The notes under the pieces: model-generated | Told to the model about the DNA's origin: nothing | Database searches by the model: none | What the model saw: only the letters and a program-made list of their open reading frames with translations | Source: Bettongia penicillata ogilbyi | Lineage: Eukaryota > Chordata > Mammalia > Diprotodontia > Potoroidae | Direction: 5' to 3' | NCBI GenBank assembly: GCA_023548195.1 | Contig: JAJHZJ010000808.1 | Location: 4,011,182-4,075,181 of the forward strand | Length of the DNA stretch: 64,000 nt | Shown here: positions 43,196-54,789 of the stretch, piece after piece | Layout: the number at the start of each line of letters is the position of its first letter | How positions within the stretch are numbered: position 1 is the stretch's first letter | Translations under genes and position numbers: made by a program

Positions 43196-44219
43196 CTGCT
43201 AAGCAAAGAGATTAAATATACATATTAAATTGCCTGCATTATCAGAATTAGGTACTGTTACTAGAGCCAGGATAAAGAAGGTCCCTTCCCTGGGAGTTCC
43301 ATAGAATTGCCTATTGCCTTGTTCCACACTGGCATAATAAAGCAATACACCCTGGTGTGCATGGGGGTTGAGGAAGGAAAGGAGGGCAGGGGAGGCAGAA
43401 TATGCTGTGAAATAACTACAGGCTTTAATATTAATTCACTGTTCTTTTCTTTATGCTAATAGCATCTATAACTCATCTAGTTTCTAGTGAAAAAGTCTTA
43501 TATAATTGAATAGACTTCTATGGATTTGATATTACTGCTATTTTGCTTTGAAACCAACGAATTACAAACAGCCTTTTAGGAGGGAAGAAAAGCAGAAGGG
43601 TTTAATTAATTGAGGATGTGATCTTCAGCCTAATTCCACATTATGGTCTTGCAAAGAGTGTATAGGGACATCTAGTGGCCAAGAATGTGAATTAACTCAG
43701 GCATTTCCTCCGGCTTCCACAAAGGCTAAGGATTTGAACTAAAGCATTAAAAATTGGTTTGAGGGCCTTTTCTTTTTTGAGATTATCCTGGAATATGTTT
43801 CTTTTTTCTTTTTAAGTTGAAAGTGCTGTAAATGTTCAATATTTGAACTTGACTCTATATTTAAGGAACAGATTTTTTTTCTGTCCATTACCATAATTTC
43901 CCAGTATTTCTTTGCTAAAGTGATAATTAGCAATCAAAATGAATTACAAAGCAACAAAATCAGGTGCACTTCATAAAATCCAAGTGTCTAAATCCATAAT
44001 CTCCCCTCCCGGAGACTACGCCCTTATGGGACCTTGGAGATTTCGAGGAAAGGCAGTTTAGGGAAGGAAAAAACAGCAGACCCTACACTAGAAATGTCTA
44101 GTTACCTTCCTTGCCCTGCTTGAGGTAAAAAGTATCTAGTTCTGTGATAGTGGCAGGTGAAAAAGAAAAGAGAAGAGAAAAAATCAAGAAGCTGTAACCA
44201 GGTGTTCCTGAAGGAAAAT
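43196..44219. other. Unassigned AT-rich sequence
   Basis: No gene, and no repeat family I can name. Confidence 0.4.
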
Positions 44220-44865
44220 ATTTTTCTAAAGTTTTATTGATAAATGCTTTATTTTGATTTTAAAAATATTTTCACATTTATAGCGCTCCTTCGGAAATCT
44301 CTTGTAATAAAGTAAAACAATTAAATAAAACTAATAATATGGTGACCTTATATGAAAATGCATGCTATATTCCATATCTTTCTCTCTCCCTAATTATTAA
44401 AAAAAAAACCCACAGAAATCTACTTTCTCTCCCTCTAAATCTCACCCCATGAAAAAAGAAAAGAAAAACAAATTCATTATAACAAATAGGTACAGTTAGG
44501 CAAAACAAATTCTCTCAATGGCTGTATACTGAAATTGTTGCTCAGTTGTTTCTGACTTTTTATGACCAAATTTGGGTTTTTTGTTTTGCTTTTTTTTTGG
44601 GGGGGGGGCAATGATACTACAGGAGTTTGCCATTTGCTTCTGCAACTCATTTTACAGATGAGGGAACTGAGGCAAACAGGATTAAGTGACTTGCCCAGGG
44701 TCACACAGCTAAGACCAGATTTGGTGCCAGGCCAGGTCAGCTATGTACTGAACCACCTAGCTGTCTATCTTATTTACATCCCAAATCCATCTCTGTCGTG
44801 GATAGCATGTTTCATCACTGGTCTTCTAATATCATGAATGATGATTAATTTATAAAAGTCTTCAA
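44220..44865 (-). pseudogene. LINE-1 3' end split by a SINE
   Basis: 'ctttctctccctctaaatct', 'tacagttaggcaaaacaaat' and, after the SINE, 'tttcatcactggtcttctaa' resemble the reverse of an old L1 3' UTR. Diverged. Confidence 0.5.
44533..44765 (-). mobile_element. WSINE/MAR1-type SINE
   Basis: 'attgttgctcagttgtttct', 'tctgcaactcattttacaga', 'gtgacttgcccagggtcaca' and 'gaaccacctagctgtctat' read in reverse SINE order. A T9 and a G9 run lie inside the tail half. Confidence 0.85.
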
Positions 44866-44869
44866 GTGT

Positions 44870-45480
44870 TCATTTTTTTGAAATAGAGAACTTCTAAGCA
44901 TTCCTGATGAAAAGGCCAGAGCTGAATAGAAACTTTGAGGTTCAAATTTAAGTGTTAGGAACAACATAAAAAAGCTAAGCATGAAAGAACGATGATAAAG
45001 AACTAAAGAAGAAAAAAAACTACTTACATTCTAATACAGGAAGACGATGTGTGTGTCCCCTCTGAATCTTCTCATCATCAGGGGTCAGAGAGGGCATCTA
45101 AATAGACTGAGGACCTTCGTGTGGTTCTGTTATGTATTGATGATCTTAAAAGAAAAATAAAAAAGAAAAGCAAAGGAATATACTTGGTGTGGGAAATGGG
45201 AAGGAAAATGAAAAATTAGGAAATTTTATTTCATGTAAGTAGATATCTACATAAACAAGGAATGAGGGAAAAGGCTGGCACTTGAATCTCACTCTCTTCT
45301 AAACTGGTGACCAAAGGATAGAAGAAAGCACACATACACAAAGTTGAATACAGAAATACATTCCACTCAACAACAGAAAAGAAAGAGAAGGGAAAAGGAA
45401 GATTAAAAGGTGAAGGAAGGTAGATGAAAAGAGGAATTAATCCTAAACAAAACAGACTCTAACTAAAGATTTACAAAAAT
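44870..45480 (+). pseudogene. L1 ORF1 C-terminus plus half-L1-like 3' UTR
   Basis: 44875-44950 translates like 'NFxAFLMKRPELNRNFEVQI', the last residues of ORF1 in copies A and B, and is followed by 'tacttacattctaatacagg', the same after-ORF1 sequence seen there ('tttacattcctacatgg'). No endonuclease or RT follows. An ORF2-end/3' UTR-like block starts near 45500. Confidence 0.6.
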
Positions 45481-45499
45481 ATTTAAAGTTCTTTCTGAG

Positions 45500-45960
45500 A
45501 TGAAAAAGAATTAGAACCCTATCTGGTGCCCATCATTGGGGAATGGCTAACTGGGTCGTAGTACATGAACAGGAGGGAGTACAGTCATGATGTAAGAAAG
45601 AAGGGGATGTTTTCAGAGAAACCCTGAGGATGAACTGCTGGAAAGGGAACAGAACCAGTGCCAATATAGAGACAAACAACTTAGAAAGTCTTAAGAACTC
45701 TAATCAGCTTGGAGACCAATCATGATTCCAAAGGACAGGTGATGAAACATGCCACCCACCTCCTGATAAAGAGGTGAATACAGAATAAAACATGTGTTTT
45801 TGTATGTGTGTATATCTTTTCTTTTAGACGTGAATAATGAGTAAATTAGTTTTGTTTGATTCTCTATGTTTGTAATAAGTTTTTTTTCCCATTCTCAATA
45901 AGTGGATGGATAGAAAAGAGAAAAGGACTTTTTGCCAATTAAAAAGAATTAATTTTAAAA
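45500..45960 (+). pseudogene. LINE-1 ORF2 tail and 3' UTR
   Basis: 'gtgcccatcattggggaatg', 'gtcttaagaactctaatcag', 'acccacctcctgataaagag' and 'tagttttgtttgattctcta' follow the end of an old L1. It lies 0.55 kb after an ORF1 end. Confidence 0.65.
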
Positions 45961-45999
45961 ATTATTTATTTTTATAATATTGATGTTATAGTATGATGA

Positions 46000-46215
46000 C
46001 AAAGAGGATATAGTGTTGGGCCTGAAGTTGGGAAGTCTTGAGTTCAAATATTACTTCATACCTTTATTGGCTGTGTGACTCTGGGCAAGTCACTTAACTT
46101 TTTCAGCTTCAGTTTCCCTATCTGTAAGATGGAGATAATAATAGCAGAGTTTATTGTGAAGATTAAAGGAAATAATGTTTGTCAAGAACTTTACAAACCT
46201 TAAGGCACTAGAAAA
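46000..46215 (+). repeat. MIR SINE
   Basis: 'gtcttgagttcaaatattac', 'tgtgtgactctgggcaagtc', 'cagtttccctatctgtaaga' and 'agaactttacaaaccttaag' cover head to tail. Confidence 0.8.
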
Positions 46216-46429
46216 ATGCTTCCTATTATGAGTGGTCTTAGTATTAGTACTGTAAATTATTCTTTGGGTTCTGTTAACTTCATTCTGTACCAGTTTGTGT
46301 GTCTCCATGTTTTTTTTTTAATCATCTATTTCCTTGTTTCTTATAGAACAATAGTAATAATGCTCTTCTGGAGATTGCCTTGTCCAAGTACTAACATGGA
46401 TTTCTAACCAATCCAATACGTATTTCAGC

Positions 46430-46743
46430 TGAGCACCTGCTGGCTCAATTCCCTTTATATTTTGGATATCAAAACTTCCTCAGAGAGGCTTGTCTCAAAG
46501 ATTTTTCCCTCACTTACCTATTTCCCTTTTAATCCTAACTTTTTATTTTTAATCCTAAAACATTGGTTTTATTTGTACAAAGCCTTTTAAATTTTTTATA
46601 ATAAAAATACCCTTATTTAGTCATGAACTTTTCTCTTACCCATAGATCTGGAAGATGATTTCTTCCTTAATTCTCTAATTTGTTTATTATGTTACCCTTT
46701 ATGCCTAAGCCATGCATCCATTTGGATATTATCTTGTTATATA
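46430..46743 (-). pseudogene. LINE-1 ORF2 fragment left of the SINE
   Basis: 'cctaagccatgcatccattt' and 'ggatattatcttgttata' are the reverse of the ORF2 region just after RT. Ends at the SINE target site. Confidence 0.65.
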
Positions 46744-47058
46744 GGGGCAGCTAGGTGGTGCAGTGGATCGAGCACCAGTGCAGGTGTCAGGAGGACCTGA
46801 GTTCAAATCTCACCTCAGGCACTTGACACTCACTAGCTGTGTGACCTTGGGCAAGTCACTTAGCCTCAATTGCCTCATCCTGGGTCATCTCCAGTCTTCC
46901 TGATGAATATCTGGTCACTGGATCCAGATGGCTCTGGAGGAGAAGTGAGACTGGTGACCTGCACAGCCCTCCCTCACTCAAAACAAAGTCAAATACAAGT
47001 CATGTCATTTTTTTTCTGATGGCATGATCTTCTTTGGCAACAAAAGACAAACACATAC
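46744..47058 (+). mobile_element. Full-length MAR1-type tRNA/RTE SINE
   Basis: Flanked by 'atcttgttatata' (46728-46740 region and again from about 47060). Head 'ggggcagctaggtggtgcag', A/B-box region 'gagttcaaatctcacctcag' and 'gtgaccttgggcaagtcact', a middle 'ggtcactggatccagatggc', and a 3' tail 'gatggcatgatcttctttgg' that matches RTE-type LINE ends. About 315 bp, well preserved. No functional tRNA gene is implied. Confidence 0.9.
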
Positions 47059-48000
47059 ATCTTGTTATATATTGTGAGATGCTGGTCTATACCTAATTTC
47101 TGCCAAACTGCTTTCCAGTTTTCCTTGCAGTTTTTATCAAATCATTATCACAGTAGTTAAGATCTTTGGGTTTATAGAACTTTATAAAGCTAAGATATAA
47201 TTCATTTGCTTCTGGACCTTGTGTTTCTAGGCGTCCCACTTGTCAGCATTTCTGTTTTTAACCAGTACCAAATAGCTTTGATAATTACTACACTATAAGA
47301 TAGGAACGGGTTTGCTATCTTTTCTGTCTTCTTTTTTTTTTCATTACTTCCTTTCATTCCTCCATGTCAATTTTGCTATTATTTTTTCTAGCTCTATAAA
47401 GTTATGCTTTGGTAGTTTTATTGTTATGGAACTGAAAGATTAAATTAATGTAGGTACATTTTAATTTTTAGTATGTTGGTATGGCTCAACCACAAGCAAA
47501 TAATATCTCTCCAATTATTTAGGTATATCTTTATTTCTATAAAGAATATTTTGTAGTAGTAGGCATATCCTGAGTATCTTCATAGGTAGACTCTCAAATA
47601 TTTTATATGTTCTGTAATTATATTGAATGGAATTTCTTATTCTCTGTATGATTGTGTTGGTAAAATACAGGAATATTAGTGATTTTTGTAGGTTTATTAT
47701 ATGTCCTGCTACTTTGCTGAATTATTTTTTATTTATTTTTAGTTGAATCTCTATGAATCTCTGAGTAGACATGATATTATCTATAAAACCAATAATTTAG
47801 TTTCCTCTTTAACTATGATTATTTCAATTTATTTTTCTTTTCTTATTTCTATAACATTTCTAGTGCTACATCAAATAATAGTGATGATACTTTATTCCTG
47901 TTCTTATGGGAAAGGCTTCAAGTGTCTATCAGTTACACACAATGCTTGCTGTTATGTTAGATAGAAAATCGCATTAAGAAAAGGTTCTTTTATTCCTATG
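47059..48000 (-). pseudogene. LINE-1 ORF2 RT region, right of the SINE
   Basis: 'ggtctatacctaatttctgc', 'ccaaactgctttccagtttt', 'aaccagtaccaaatagcttt' and 'tactttgctgaattattttt' are reverse L1 ORF2 sequence from the thumb into the RT domain. The first block matches 13170-13225 in reverse. Confidence 0.8.
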
Positions 48001-48009
48001 CTTTTTGGT

Positions 48010-48345
48010 CTTGCCCTGATAATACTGGTCTCTTGTCATTGGTTTTCACCTCCTCCAGAGTATCTTACAATTCAAAGTACCAGTGGACTTTAGTGTCAAG
48101 GTCCTGAGGTGGATTTTCAAGCTGCTCAGTTTAGTTCCTGCTGGTTTTCCTAGTAGGGACCCCTATTTCAGTGCTCATGGCTTCCGGCTATTTTTTTTAG
48201 CTATTCTGGACCAGAAGGACCTTACTAATAATGTATTTCTTTCAATTTCTTGATCATTTTTCAATCTGGTGCCCTGTGAAATATAAGTGGGAGAGCTGAG
48301 TTCTATCCTTTCATGCCATGATCTTCAGCAGAACCTCCCTTATGC
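48010..48345 (-). repeat. Possible LINE-1 5' UTR-like segment
   Basis: Its right edge 'gccatgatcttcagcagaac' resembles a decayed reverse of the L1 start 'gagccaagatggc'. The interior has the moderate GC of an L1 5' UTR. It directly abuts RT sequence, so ORF1 and endonuclease would be missing. Confidence 0.3.
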
Positions 48346-49929
48346 CACTTTTGTTTTCAAACATGTTTCTCTCTGCCCTAGTAACACTTGCACTGCTTCA
48401 GGATGTAGAAAGAATTGGGCTACTATCTACTTAGCAAGAACGATTACTTAAAATAGTAAACTACAAGATGACTCATTTCCTTCTCCCAGAATCTGCAGCA
48501 CAGATGAGATCTTCCCTAACCCATCTCTTTCCTAATCACTCCCCTCATGGCAGCAATCTGGTGATGTTCCTTGGTCTCCATTTCCCACCAAGGAGTGATG
48601 TCTCAGTTTTCCTCCCCCCATGAAACCTTGTGCTTTGAGGTGCAAGGTCTGTGTCACCAGGCTCCTACGCAACTGACTTTGTCTTAAAAAGTTGATTTGA
48701 AGATGCTTTTCTTGCTGCTTATGGTATTTGTCCTGGGTGTCAGAATTTCTAGGTACAGTCTGGTGTGAATCTACGACTTAAGAAGATAGATAGGGGATCA
48801 TGAAGTTGGGACAAAAATAGAATATATCTGACCAATTGGATATAATAACCACCCTGCCTAATTAAAGAATCATATGTCTACTTCAAGGTGTATTTCAGAG
48901 TAAAATTAATGTAGCAATAATGTTGGGAAGTTATCTATATGTCTATATCTATCTATCTATCTCTCTATCTATCATCTATCTATGTATATACCTGGGTCAT
49001 TGTCCTGGGATCTTTCCTATAGGGAAGAAGATGAACAATTCTACTCTGCTTTTAAATTTGCAAATTTCTCTGACCTCTTGACTTCTTCTATCTCCATCAA
49101 ACCCTTAGATCATTCTGGAAGTGACAGGAACTGCTTAAGGCAAAACATACCAAACAGTTGGCACCAATTTGGTGAATCCAGTCAAGAACTGGCAAGAATC
49201 CCCACCTAAACCAGAAGACCTAACTGAGGCAAGGCAAGCCATGCTCCTGCCCAGAAAGCCTTGCAATGGTTAACAAGAAATTACAGGGGCAGAACACAGG
49301 GTGTGGTCCAGTCAGAACTCCAGGCGAGGCAACCCAAATCTTCCTAATTTAGAGAGGCTGGTCCTACTAAGTAAGGTATAATTGGGTTAAGTCGATTCTA
49401 AATTCTGAATAATATATAACTGCCCTCATTAAGGAAGAACATTGGGAAGCAACAAAATTCCATTTCTGTGACATCTGGTTGAGAGATTTCTGTTTTAATG
49501 AGTTTGAACAACATTTGTAAATTATAAATTCTGCATTTGATAATAGCCCTTATTATTTAGTGACCACAGAACCCATGAACACTAGCAAGAGGCAGAAATT
49601 TTATTAAGAAATGTCCATTGATTTAGATGCGCTTTACAACTCCAGAAAAAAAGAATTGCTGACATTACTTTTGTCTTACAGAATTTCTCAAAACAACTTT
49701 CTGTAATTAGAATATCTGAAGCTTCTCAGTCCTGTTCGTGTCTTTCTAGCCTTCCCAGAAGTACTCATTTTGGTCCCTTTCCCAACTACTGTGCTTGAAG
49801 AAAATGCCAGCCAATTCTTGTCATTTGAGTTTTCAAAGGAAAACATCTTCATCACCCAAGGATGTCTAGATCCAAATGGTGGATATTTTAAGCAAAATTA
49901 CGAATTTTCAAAGCAATTGAAAGTTTATA
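48346..49929. other. Unassigned sequence with a (TATC)n tract
   Basis: (TATC/TCTA)n at 48932-48990. A 75-codon plus-strand frame (48982-49209) has no recognised domain. Confidence 0.4.
48932..48990. repeat. (TATC)n microsatellite
   Basis: 'tatctatctatctctctatc' type tetranucleotide repeat with interruptions. Confidence 0.9.
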
Positions 49930-50045
49930 AATGAGGGAACTAAGAGGCAGAGAGATCAATTGACCTGCCTAAAATCACACCGATAATAATGAACAGAACC
50001 AGAATTCAAATCTAGGTTAAATGACTCCAATATCAACATACTTTC
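49930..50045 (-). repeat. MIR SINE fragment
   Basis: 'aaatgagggaactaagaggc' and 'accagaattcaaatctaggt' are reverse MIR. Confidence 0.6.
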
Positions 50046-50051
50046 CTCTGT

Positions 50052-50305
50052 GACATGTACAATTGTTTTTCAGTCATATCTGACCCTTTGTGACCCCATT
50101 CGGGGGGCTTTTCCTAACAAAGATACTGGAACAGTTTGTCATTTCTTTCTCCAGCTCATTTTATATATGAGAAAACTGAGGCAAAAAGGGTTAAGTGACT
50201 TGTCCAGGGTCACACAGCTAGTAGTGTCTAAGGCTGGTTTTAAACTCAGGTGCTCCTGACCTCTAAGGCCAGTTCTCTATCCACTGCACCACCCAGCTGC
50301 CTCTG
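50052..50305 (-). mobile_element. WSINE/MAR1-type SINE
   Basis: 'ttcagtcatatctgaccctt', 'aaagatactggaacagtttg', 'tgtccagggtcacacagcta' and 'ccactgcaccacccagctgc' in reverse SINE order, nearly complete. Confidence 0.88.
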
Positions 50306-51104
50306 CCACCACCCATACTTCTCTTCAATGATCTCATTCTCATCTGATCCATGGCACACTTGTAACCTACATCATATGATTAAACATTTAAGTATACATT
50401 GTTCTGTATTGTATTTAACAGTTGTTAGAATTCAATTCAACCCACTGCAATAAGTATTTATTAACTGTCTGTTATATGCAAAGAATCTACCAAGTAATAT
50501 TTTGAAATCTTATGTGCATGGAAGACACTTTGTTGCATGAGAGCACTTTTAAAGGCATTTTGCTCTGACAAACCAATTTTTTTTTGTCATCAACAGTAAT
50601 CACAGTGGGATATGACATTTTCTCCTTTTTCCAATCAATTGTAAATTTATGTTCTGCGACAAAAGATCTTATTCAAATGCAGAAACCTACCTGTTCCTTT
50701 CACACATTTTCATTCATTTGAGGATATCCTCAAATAGGTTATAGATCATGTTCATTAAGAGTTTATGAGATAGTAGGCATATGGGTTGGTATCTATTAAT
50801 GTCCTCTCAGTGAACTCTTTGGATATTAATACCATTAATGCCTTCTTTCAATTTATTGATATCATCCCCTTCTCCCCTATGTTGTGAATAGATCCCTTAC
50901 CAAATTCTAAATTGTGTAGAGCAGATTTCCTCCATATATACTTAGTCCAATCCATCCTTCTTCATCTTCTTGAGAGCCATTTTCATTTCTTCAAATCTAT
51001 ACCCTTTATTTTGGCATTAAAGGGCTCCTCAGAATCTATCTACTTTTCCAGGCTTTTTAAAAAAAATACAATTTCCCTTCATGAACTTTACATTCCAGAT
51101 AACC
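50306..51104. other. Unassigned AT-rich sequence
   Basis: No gene or clear repeat family. Confidence 0.4.
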
Positions 51105-51350
51105 TGAATTATTATGAATTCAAAACTCCATTTCCTGCCACTAGGCATTTGCCCAAGGTATAGTATTCTCCATAACTGGAATATACACAGTCTTTATCTC
51201 TGACCTTCATAATTCTTGCCTTCCTTCAAGGCTTAAATCAGATGTCATCCTCCAGATATGTTCCTCTTCCAATTGTTGGCATTATCACACCTCAGTTTTC
51301 CTTATACGTCCTCATATGTTAACTGTGACCTAAGATACCTCCAGGACTCT
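51105..51350 (+). mobile_element. L2 ORF-end fragment
   Basis: 'tgccttccttcaaggcttaa' and 'atcagatgtcatcctccaga' match the conserved L2 C-terminal ORF text. Confidence 0.5.
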
Positions 51351-51990
51351 AAGTTTACATAGGTTTGATCCTATGGACCTACCACCAAGAGGGTCTGTTT
51401 CTCTCTTTAGCTTTGTCTTCACCTTATAATAAAATTCTAGGGAAATCTCCAAAATAAATCTTAGGTATGGTTCATGCATAGGGTTTCCCTATATTTGGGT
51501 AATATAGTCCTCTCCTCCCATGGGTAATCAATGTAAAATATAAGTATCAGATGTGAGACAGGTTCCCCCCCACTCTTAGAAAATGCATAGTTACAAAGGA
51601 CTAATGGATGCACATGATCAAATACAGGAAACAAAATGCTTTTATTATACCTTCCAGGATGGCAAAGAATCTATGTGGGACTACTAAATTAGTATTCCTC
51701 ATTTGCTTCAGACCCTCAACATCCCAGAAACTAATGGTAATACCATGACATGTTGGCAAGATTTAGCTGTCCTGGACCCTCTTGGCATGGCTTGAGTTAG
51801 CTATGATAGCTACTTGATGAAGGCATTCTTCCCCGAGAAAAACACTATTAAAGAAAAATCTATTCCCAAAGGACAAGGAGGAAGCCAATTCCTGACTCTC
51901 AAACTGAAGAACTCTAGTCCTCAGGATTATTCATAAGGTATCAGTTAGGACTGGAAATGTCCATTCTCAATATCACTAGTCTCTGACCTG
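51351..51990. other. No recognisable content
   Basis: No gene or repeat family seen. Confidence 0.4.
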
Positions 51991-52201
51991 AAGAAAAGAA
52001 AAGAAAAGAAAAGAAAAGAAAAGAAAAGAAAAGAAAAGAAAAGAAAAGAAAAAAAGAAAAGAAAAGGAAAGGAAAGGAAAGGAAAGAAAAGAAAAGAAAA
52101 GAAAAGAAAAGAAAAGAAAAGAAAAGAAAAGAAAAGAAAAGAAAAGAAAAGAAAAGAAAAGAAAAGAAAAGAAAAGAAAAGAAAAGAAAAGAAAAGAAAA
52201 A
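51991..52201. repeat. (AAAAG)n satellite-like array
   Basis: About 210 bases of AAAAG, with a short AAAGG sub-block (about 52065-52085) inside. Both strands give phenylalanine/leucine- or lysine-type open frames that are not genes. Confidence 0.95.
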
Positions 52202-52500
52202 GGTAGATGGAAACTAGACAGCCAGAACTCCAGTCTTCCTTTTTTTTTACCTTGAGACAAGCTTGCCATTTTCTCCTACTTCCTTGTTGCAATCAGGTTT
52301 GAAAATCCAAGGGGAAACTAATTTGTGAAAAGAATAAAAGGGATAAAAGAGGTGGCCTATTTCACCGTTCTTCTAGTCTTCAGAAGGGTTCATCCTTCTG
52401 AGTCTAAGTCAATTCATCATCAGGAAGCATCCCCAGTCATTTTATTTGTCTAGTCCAAAATGCCTTCCTGCACGGTTAGATTAATTCACTTTCAACAACA

Positions 52501-52940
52501 ACTTATTTGGTGTTCCTGTCTTTCAACAACTCTTCCAAAACTGACTATTGCCATCTTTTCTCATTTTTGCCAATTTGCTAAAGTATGAGATGAAATCTCA
52601 AGGTTTTAATTTGCATTTTGTGATTTATTGTGATTAATTATAATCAATGATTTGGAGCAATTTTTCATAGGTTGCTAGTAGTTTGTAATTCTTTTTTGAG
52701 AATTGTTCATGTCCTATGAACAGGATTTGGGGATCATTTCACTTGGGAGTAGCTTTTGGTGTCATATATTTGTGTTAGTTCCTTAGATATCTTGGATATT
52801 CAACCCTTAGCAGAAATATTTGGTGCGAAAATTTTCCCAGCTAATTGCTTTCTTTCTTATCTTACTTGCATTGATTTTGTTAATGCAAAAGCTTTTCAAT
52901 TTCAGATAGTTTTGATTGTTGTGACAATTTCCTTACATGA
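52501..52940 (-). pseudogene. LINE-1 ORF2 end fragment
   Basis: 'tttttgccaatttgctaaag', 'gagatgaaatctcaaggttt', 'taatttgcattttgtgattt' and 'cttagatatcttggatattc' are reverse ORF2 C-terminal text. The first block corresponds to 16545-16600 read in reverse. Confidence 0.75.
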
Positions 52941-53329
52941 GTGTAAATCTTTCTATCTGCAACTTCTATTTATTGCCCTGAATCCTGTCCTATGGGTCAA
53001 GCAGAGTAAGTCTTATTCTTCTTTCAAATGACAGATCTTCAATTATTTAAAGATAGTCATCTTATCCATTTCTTAAACTCCACTCCCACAAAGCTTCTTT
53101 TCTCCAGGCTAAAAATTCCCAGTTCCTTCAAGTGATCCTCATGTGGCATAATCTCAGGGACTTTCATCATTCTAGTAGCTTTCCTCTGAATATTCTCCAT
53201 CTTCTCAGTTTTATTCCTAAAATTCAGTGCCCCAAATTGAATACAACATTCCAGGTGTGTCCTAGCAGGACAGGACTATGACTGCCATCATTCTGAGCCA
53301 TATGCCTTTTGATGCAATGTTAAGATGGT
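52941..53329. other. No clear gene
   Basis: 53085-53290 may be an old repeat ('gctttcctctgaatattctc', 'aatacaacattccaggtgtg'), in a form seen in several mammalian genomes, but I cannot name it. Confidence 0.35.
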
Positions 53330-53475
53330 GCTAGTTAGTTTTTCTTTTTTACTTTCATATTATACCCTTGACTCATATAATACAATAACAATAATAGCTA
53401 ACTTTTATGTAGTGCTTTAAGGTTTTCAGAGCACTTCTGCATATATCTCACTAAAATCTCCAGATCATTTTAATG
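53330..53475 (-). repeat. MIR tail fragment
   Basis: 'acaataacaataatagctaa', 'gtgctttaaggttttcagag' are reverse MIR 3' end. Confidence 0.55.
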
Positions 53476-53627
53476 TGAACTACTGCCCCTGTCCATCTTA
53501 TACTTGAGAAATAATTTTTTTTATCCCAGGTTCAGAAATTCCTGTTTATCTGTATAAAATTTCATTCTAATTGATTCAACCCATTATCATGGCCTGTTGG
53601 GATTTTTTTCTATTCCATTTCATGATT

Positions 53628-53713
53628 TTGAAAAGAATGTTTGGAAAGAATTATTATATACTCTTACTTCTTGAAAAGAATGTTTGGAAAGAATTATTAT
53701 ATACTCTTACTTC
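53628..53713. repeat. Perfect 43-bp tandem duplication
   Basis: The unit starting 'ttgaaaagaatgtttggaaa' at 53628-53670 is repeated without change at 53671-53713. Confidence 0.95.
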
Positions 53714-54477
53714 TTTTTAGTGAAAGCAGTTTATCTCATAATTCTTAGAACTTTTATGAATAAAATGCCTCCTCTCTCCCTTAAAAGTACCAATGAATAT
53801 TGCTACCAGACTCTTCCCTCAAAACTAAGATTTTAGCCACTTAAACATATACCACAAAACAGTATATAGGAAAAAGAACCTAAAATATTTTATTTTTTGT
53901 GTGAGAAACAGGAAGTAACTTGATCCAGTAATAGATCCTTATATAGGTAGAAAATGTATAGCAGATTTCAGTATGTGAGCAGAATAGGTTTCCTGCCCCC
54001 ATTACTGAAAGAGATCCAAAAAGGTATCAAAACTGAAAGAGATACTGTATTCTTTCGCTGTTCATTGATGAGCATTCCCCTTTCCCCAAAGGAAGGGCTT
54101 GTGGCATCAAAGTTCATTCCTCCAAGTATCTCCTTCCAAGAAAAAGAAAAAGTAGCAGTAGAAAGTCCACCTAGAGTCTGGTATCTTGGACGTTTGCCTG
54201 GTCTGTTTTGCAGATGCTGTTCAACAACCCTGCTGGATGGGAGGCTGCTTCTGTCTGTTTTTCACTTGAGGAATTTAGGATAAACTGATTTAACTTGAAT
54301 ATGCTCTTCAGTATATCTGTTTTTGTTTTCTTTTCCTATTTTTATCTCTCTATTCTTTTATTTCTCAGTTTGCCCCAGAAGACAGAGCCTTGCTGCTTCT
54401 CCCTCATAGTTCCTTTCCTCTTTATGGAGAAGTAGTTAATGTACATTGTGTAACAACTTCATATTCCAAGTTATATT
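53714..54477. other. Unassigned; one 109-codon open frame
   Basis: The plus-strand frame at 53954-54283 has no recognised domain, no neighbouring splice pattern I trust and no poly(A) context. Left as chance. Confidence 0.4.
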
Positions 54478-54630
54478 CACAGACAACTAAGAGTTGGAAA
54501 GCATCATCATGATCATTTAACTCAGCGTTGAGGCCCAAAGAATTGTTGCCAAACAGATGAGGGCCAAGCAGAGTCTAGAATTCAGGTTGCCTCACTCCCA
54601 GTCCAGTGCTTCTTCTACCAGACTACATTT
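54478..54630 (-). repeat. MIR3-type SINE fragment
   Basis: 'gagttggaaagcatcatcat' tail start and 'ctagaattcaggttgcctca' are reverse MIR3. Confidence 0.6.
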
Positions 54631-54789
54631 GGGATAACTTGATGAAAGGGCTAAAGAAATTCTAGCAAGAGTTATATTGTCTGTGCAGTGGGCTGCATCG
54701 TGCTGATTTTAAGTGTTTCTAAATTTTACAATTATTTTTTATCTGATTCATCTAAAACTTGATTTCAACAGACATCTCCACATTAACTT

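Noticed and set aside
46744..46880. tRNA-like A and B boxes as a tRNA gene
   Set aside because: This is the head of a SINE; no cloverleaf with intact acceptor stem is visible.
51945..52292. 115-codon minus-strand frame rich in F, L and S
   Set aside because: Produced by the (AAAAG)n array.
53954..54283. 109-codon plus-strand frame as a possible exon
   Set aside because: No domain and no convincing splice sites; the base composition is ordinary.
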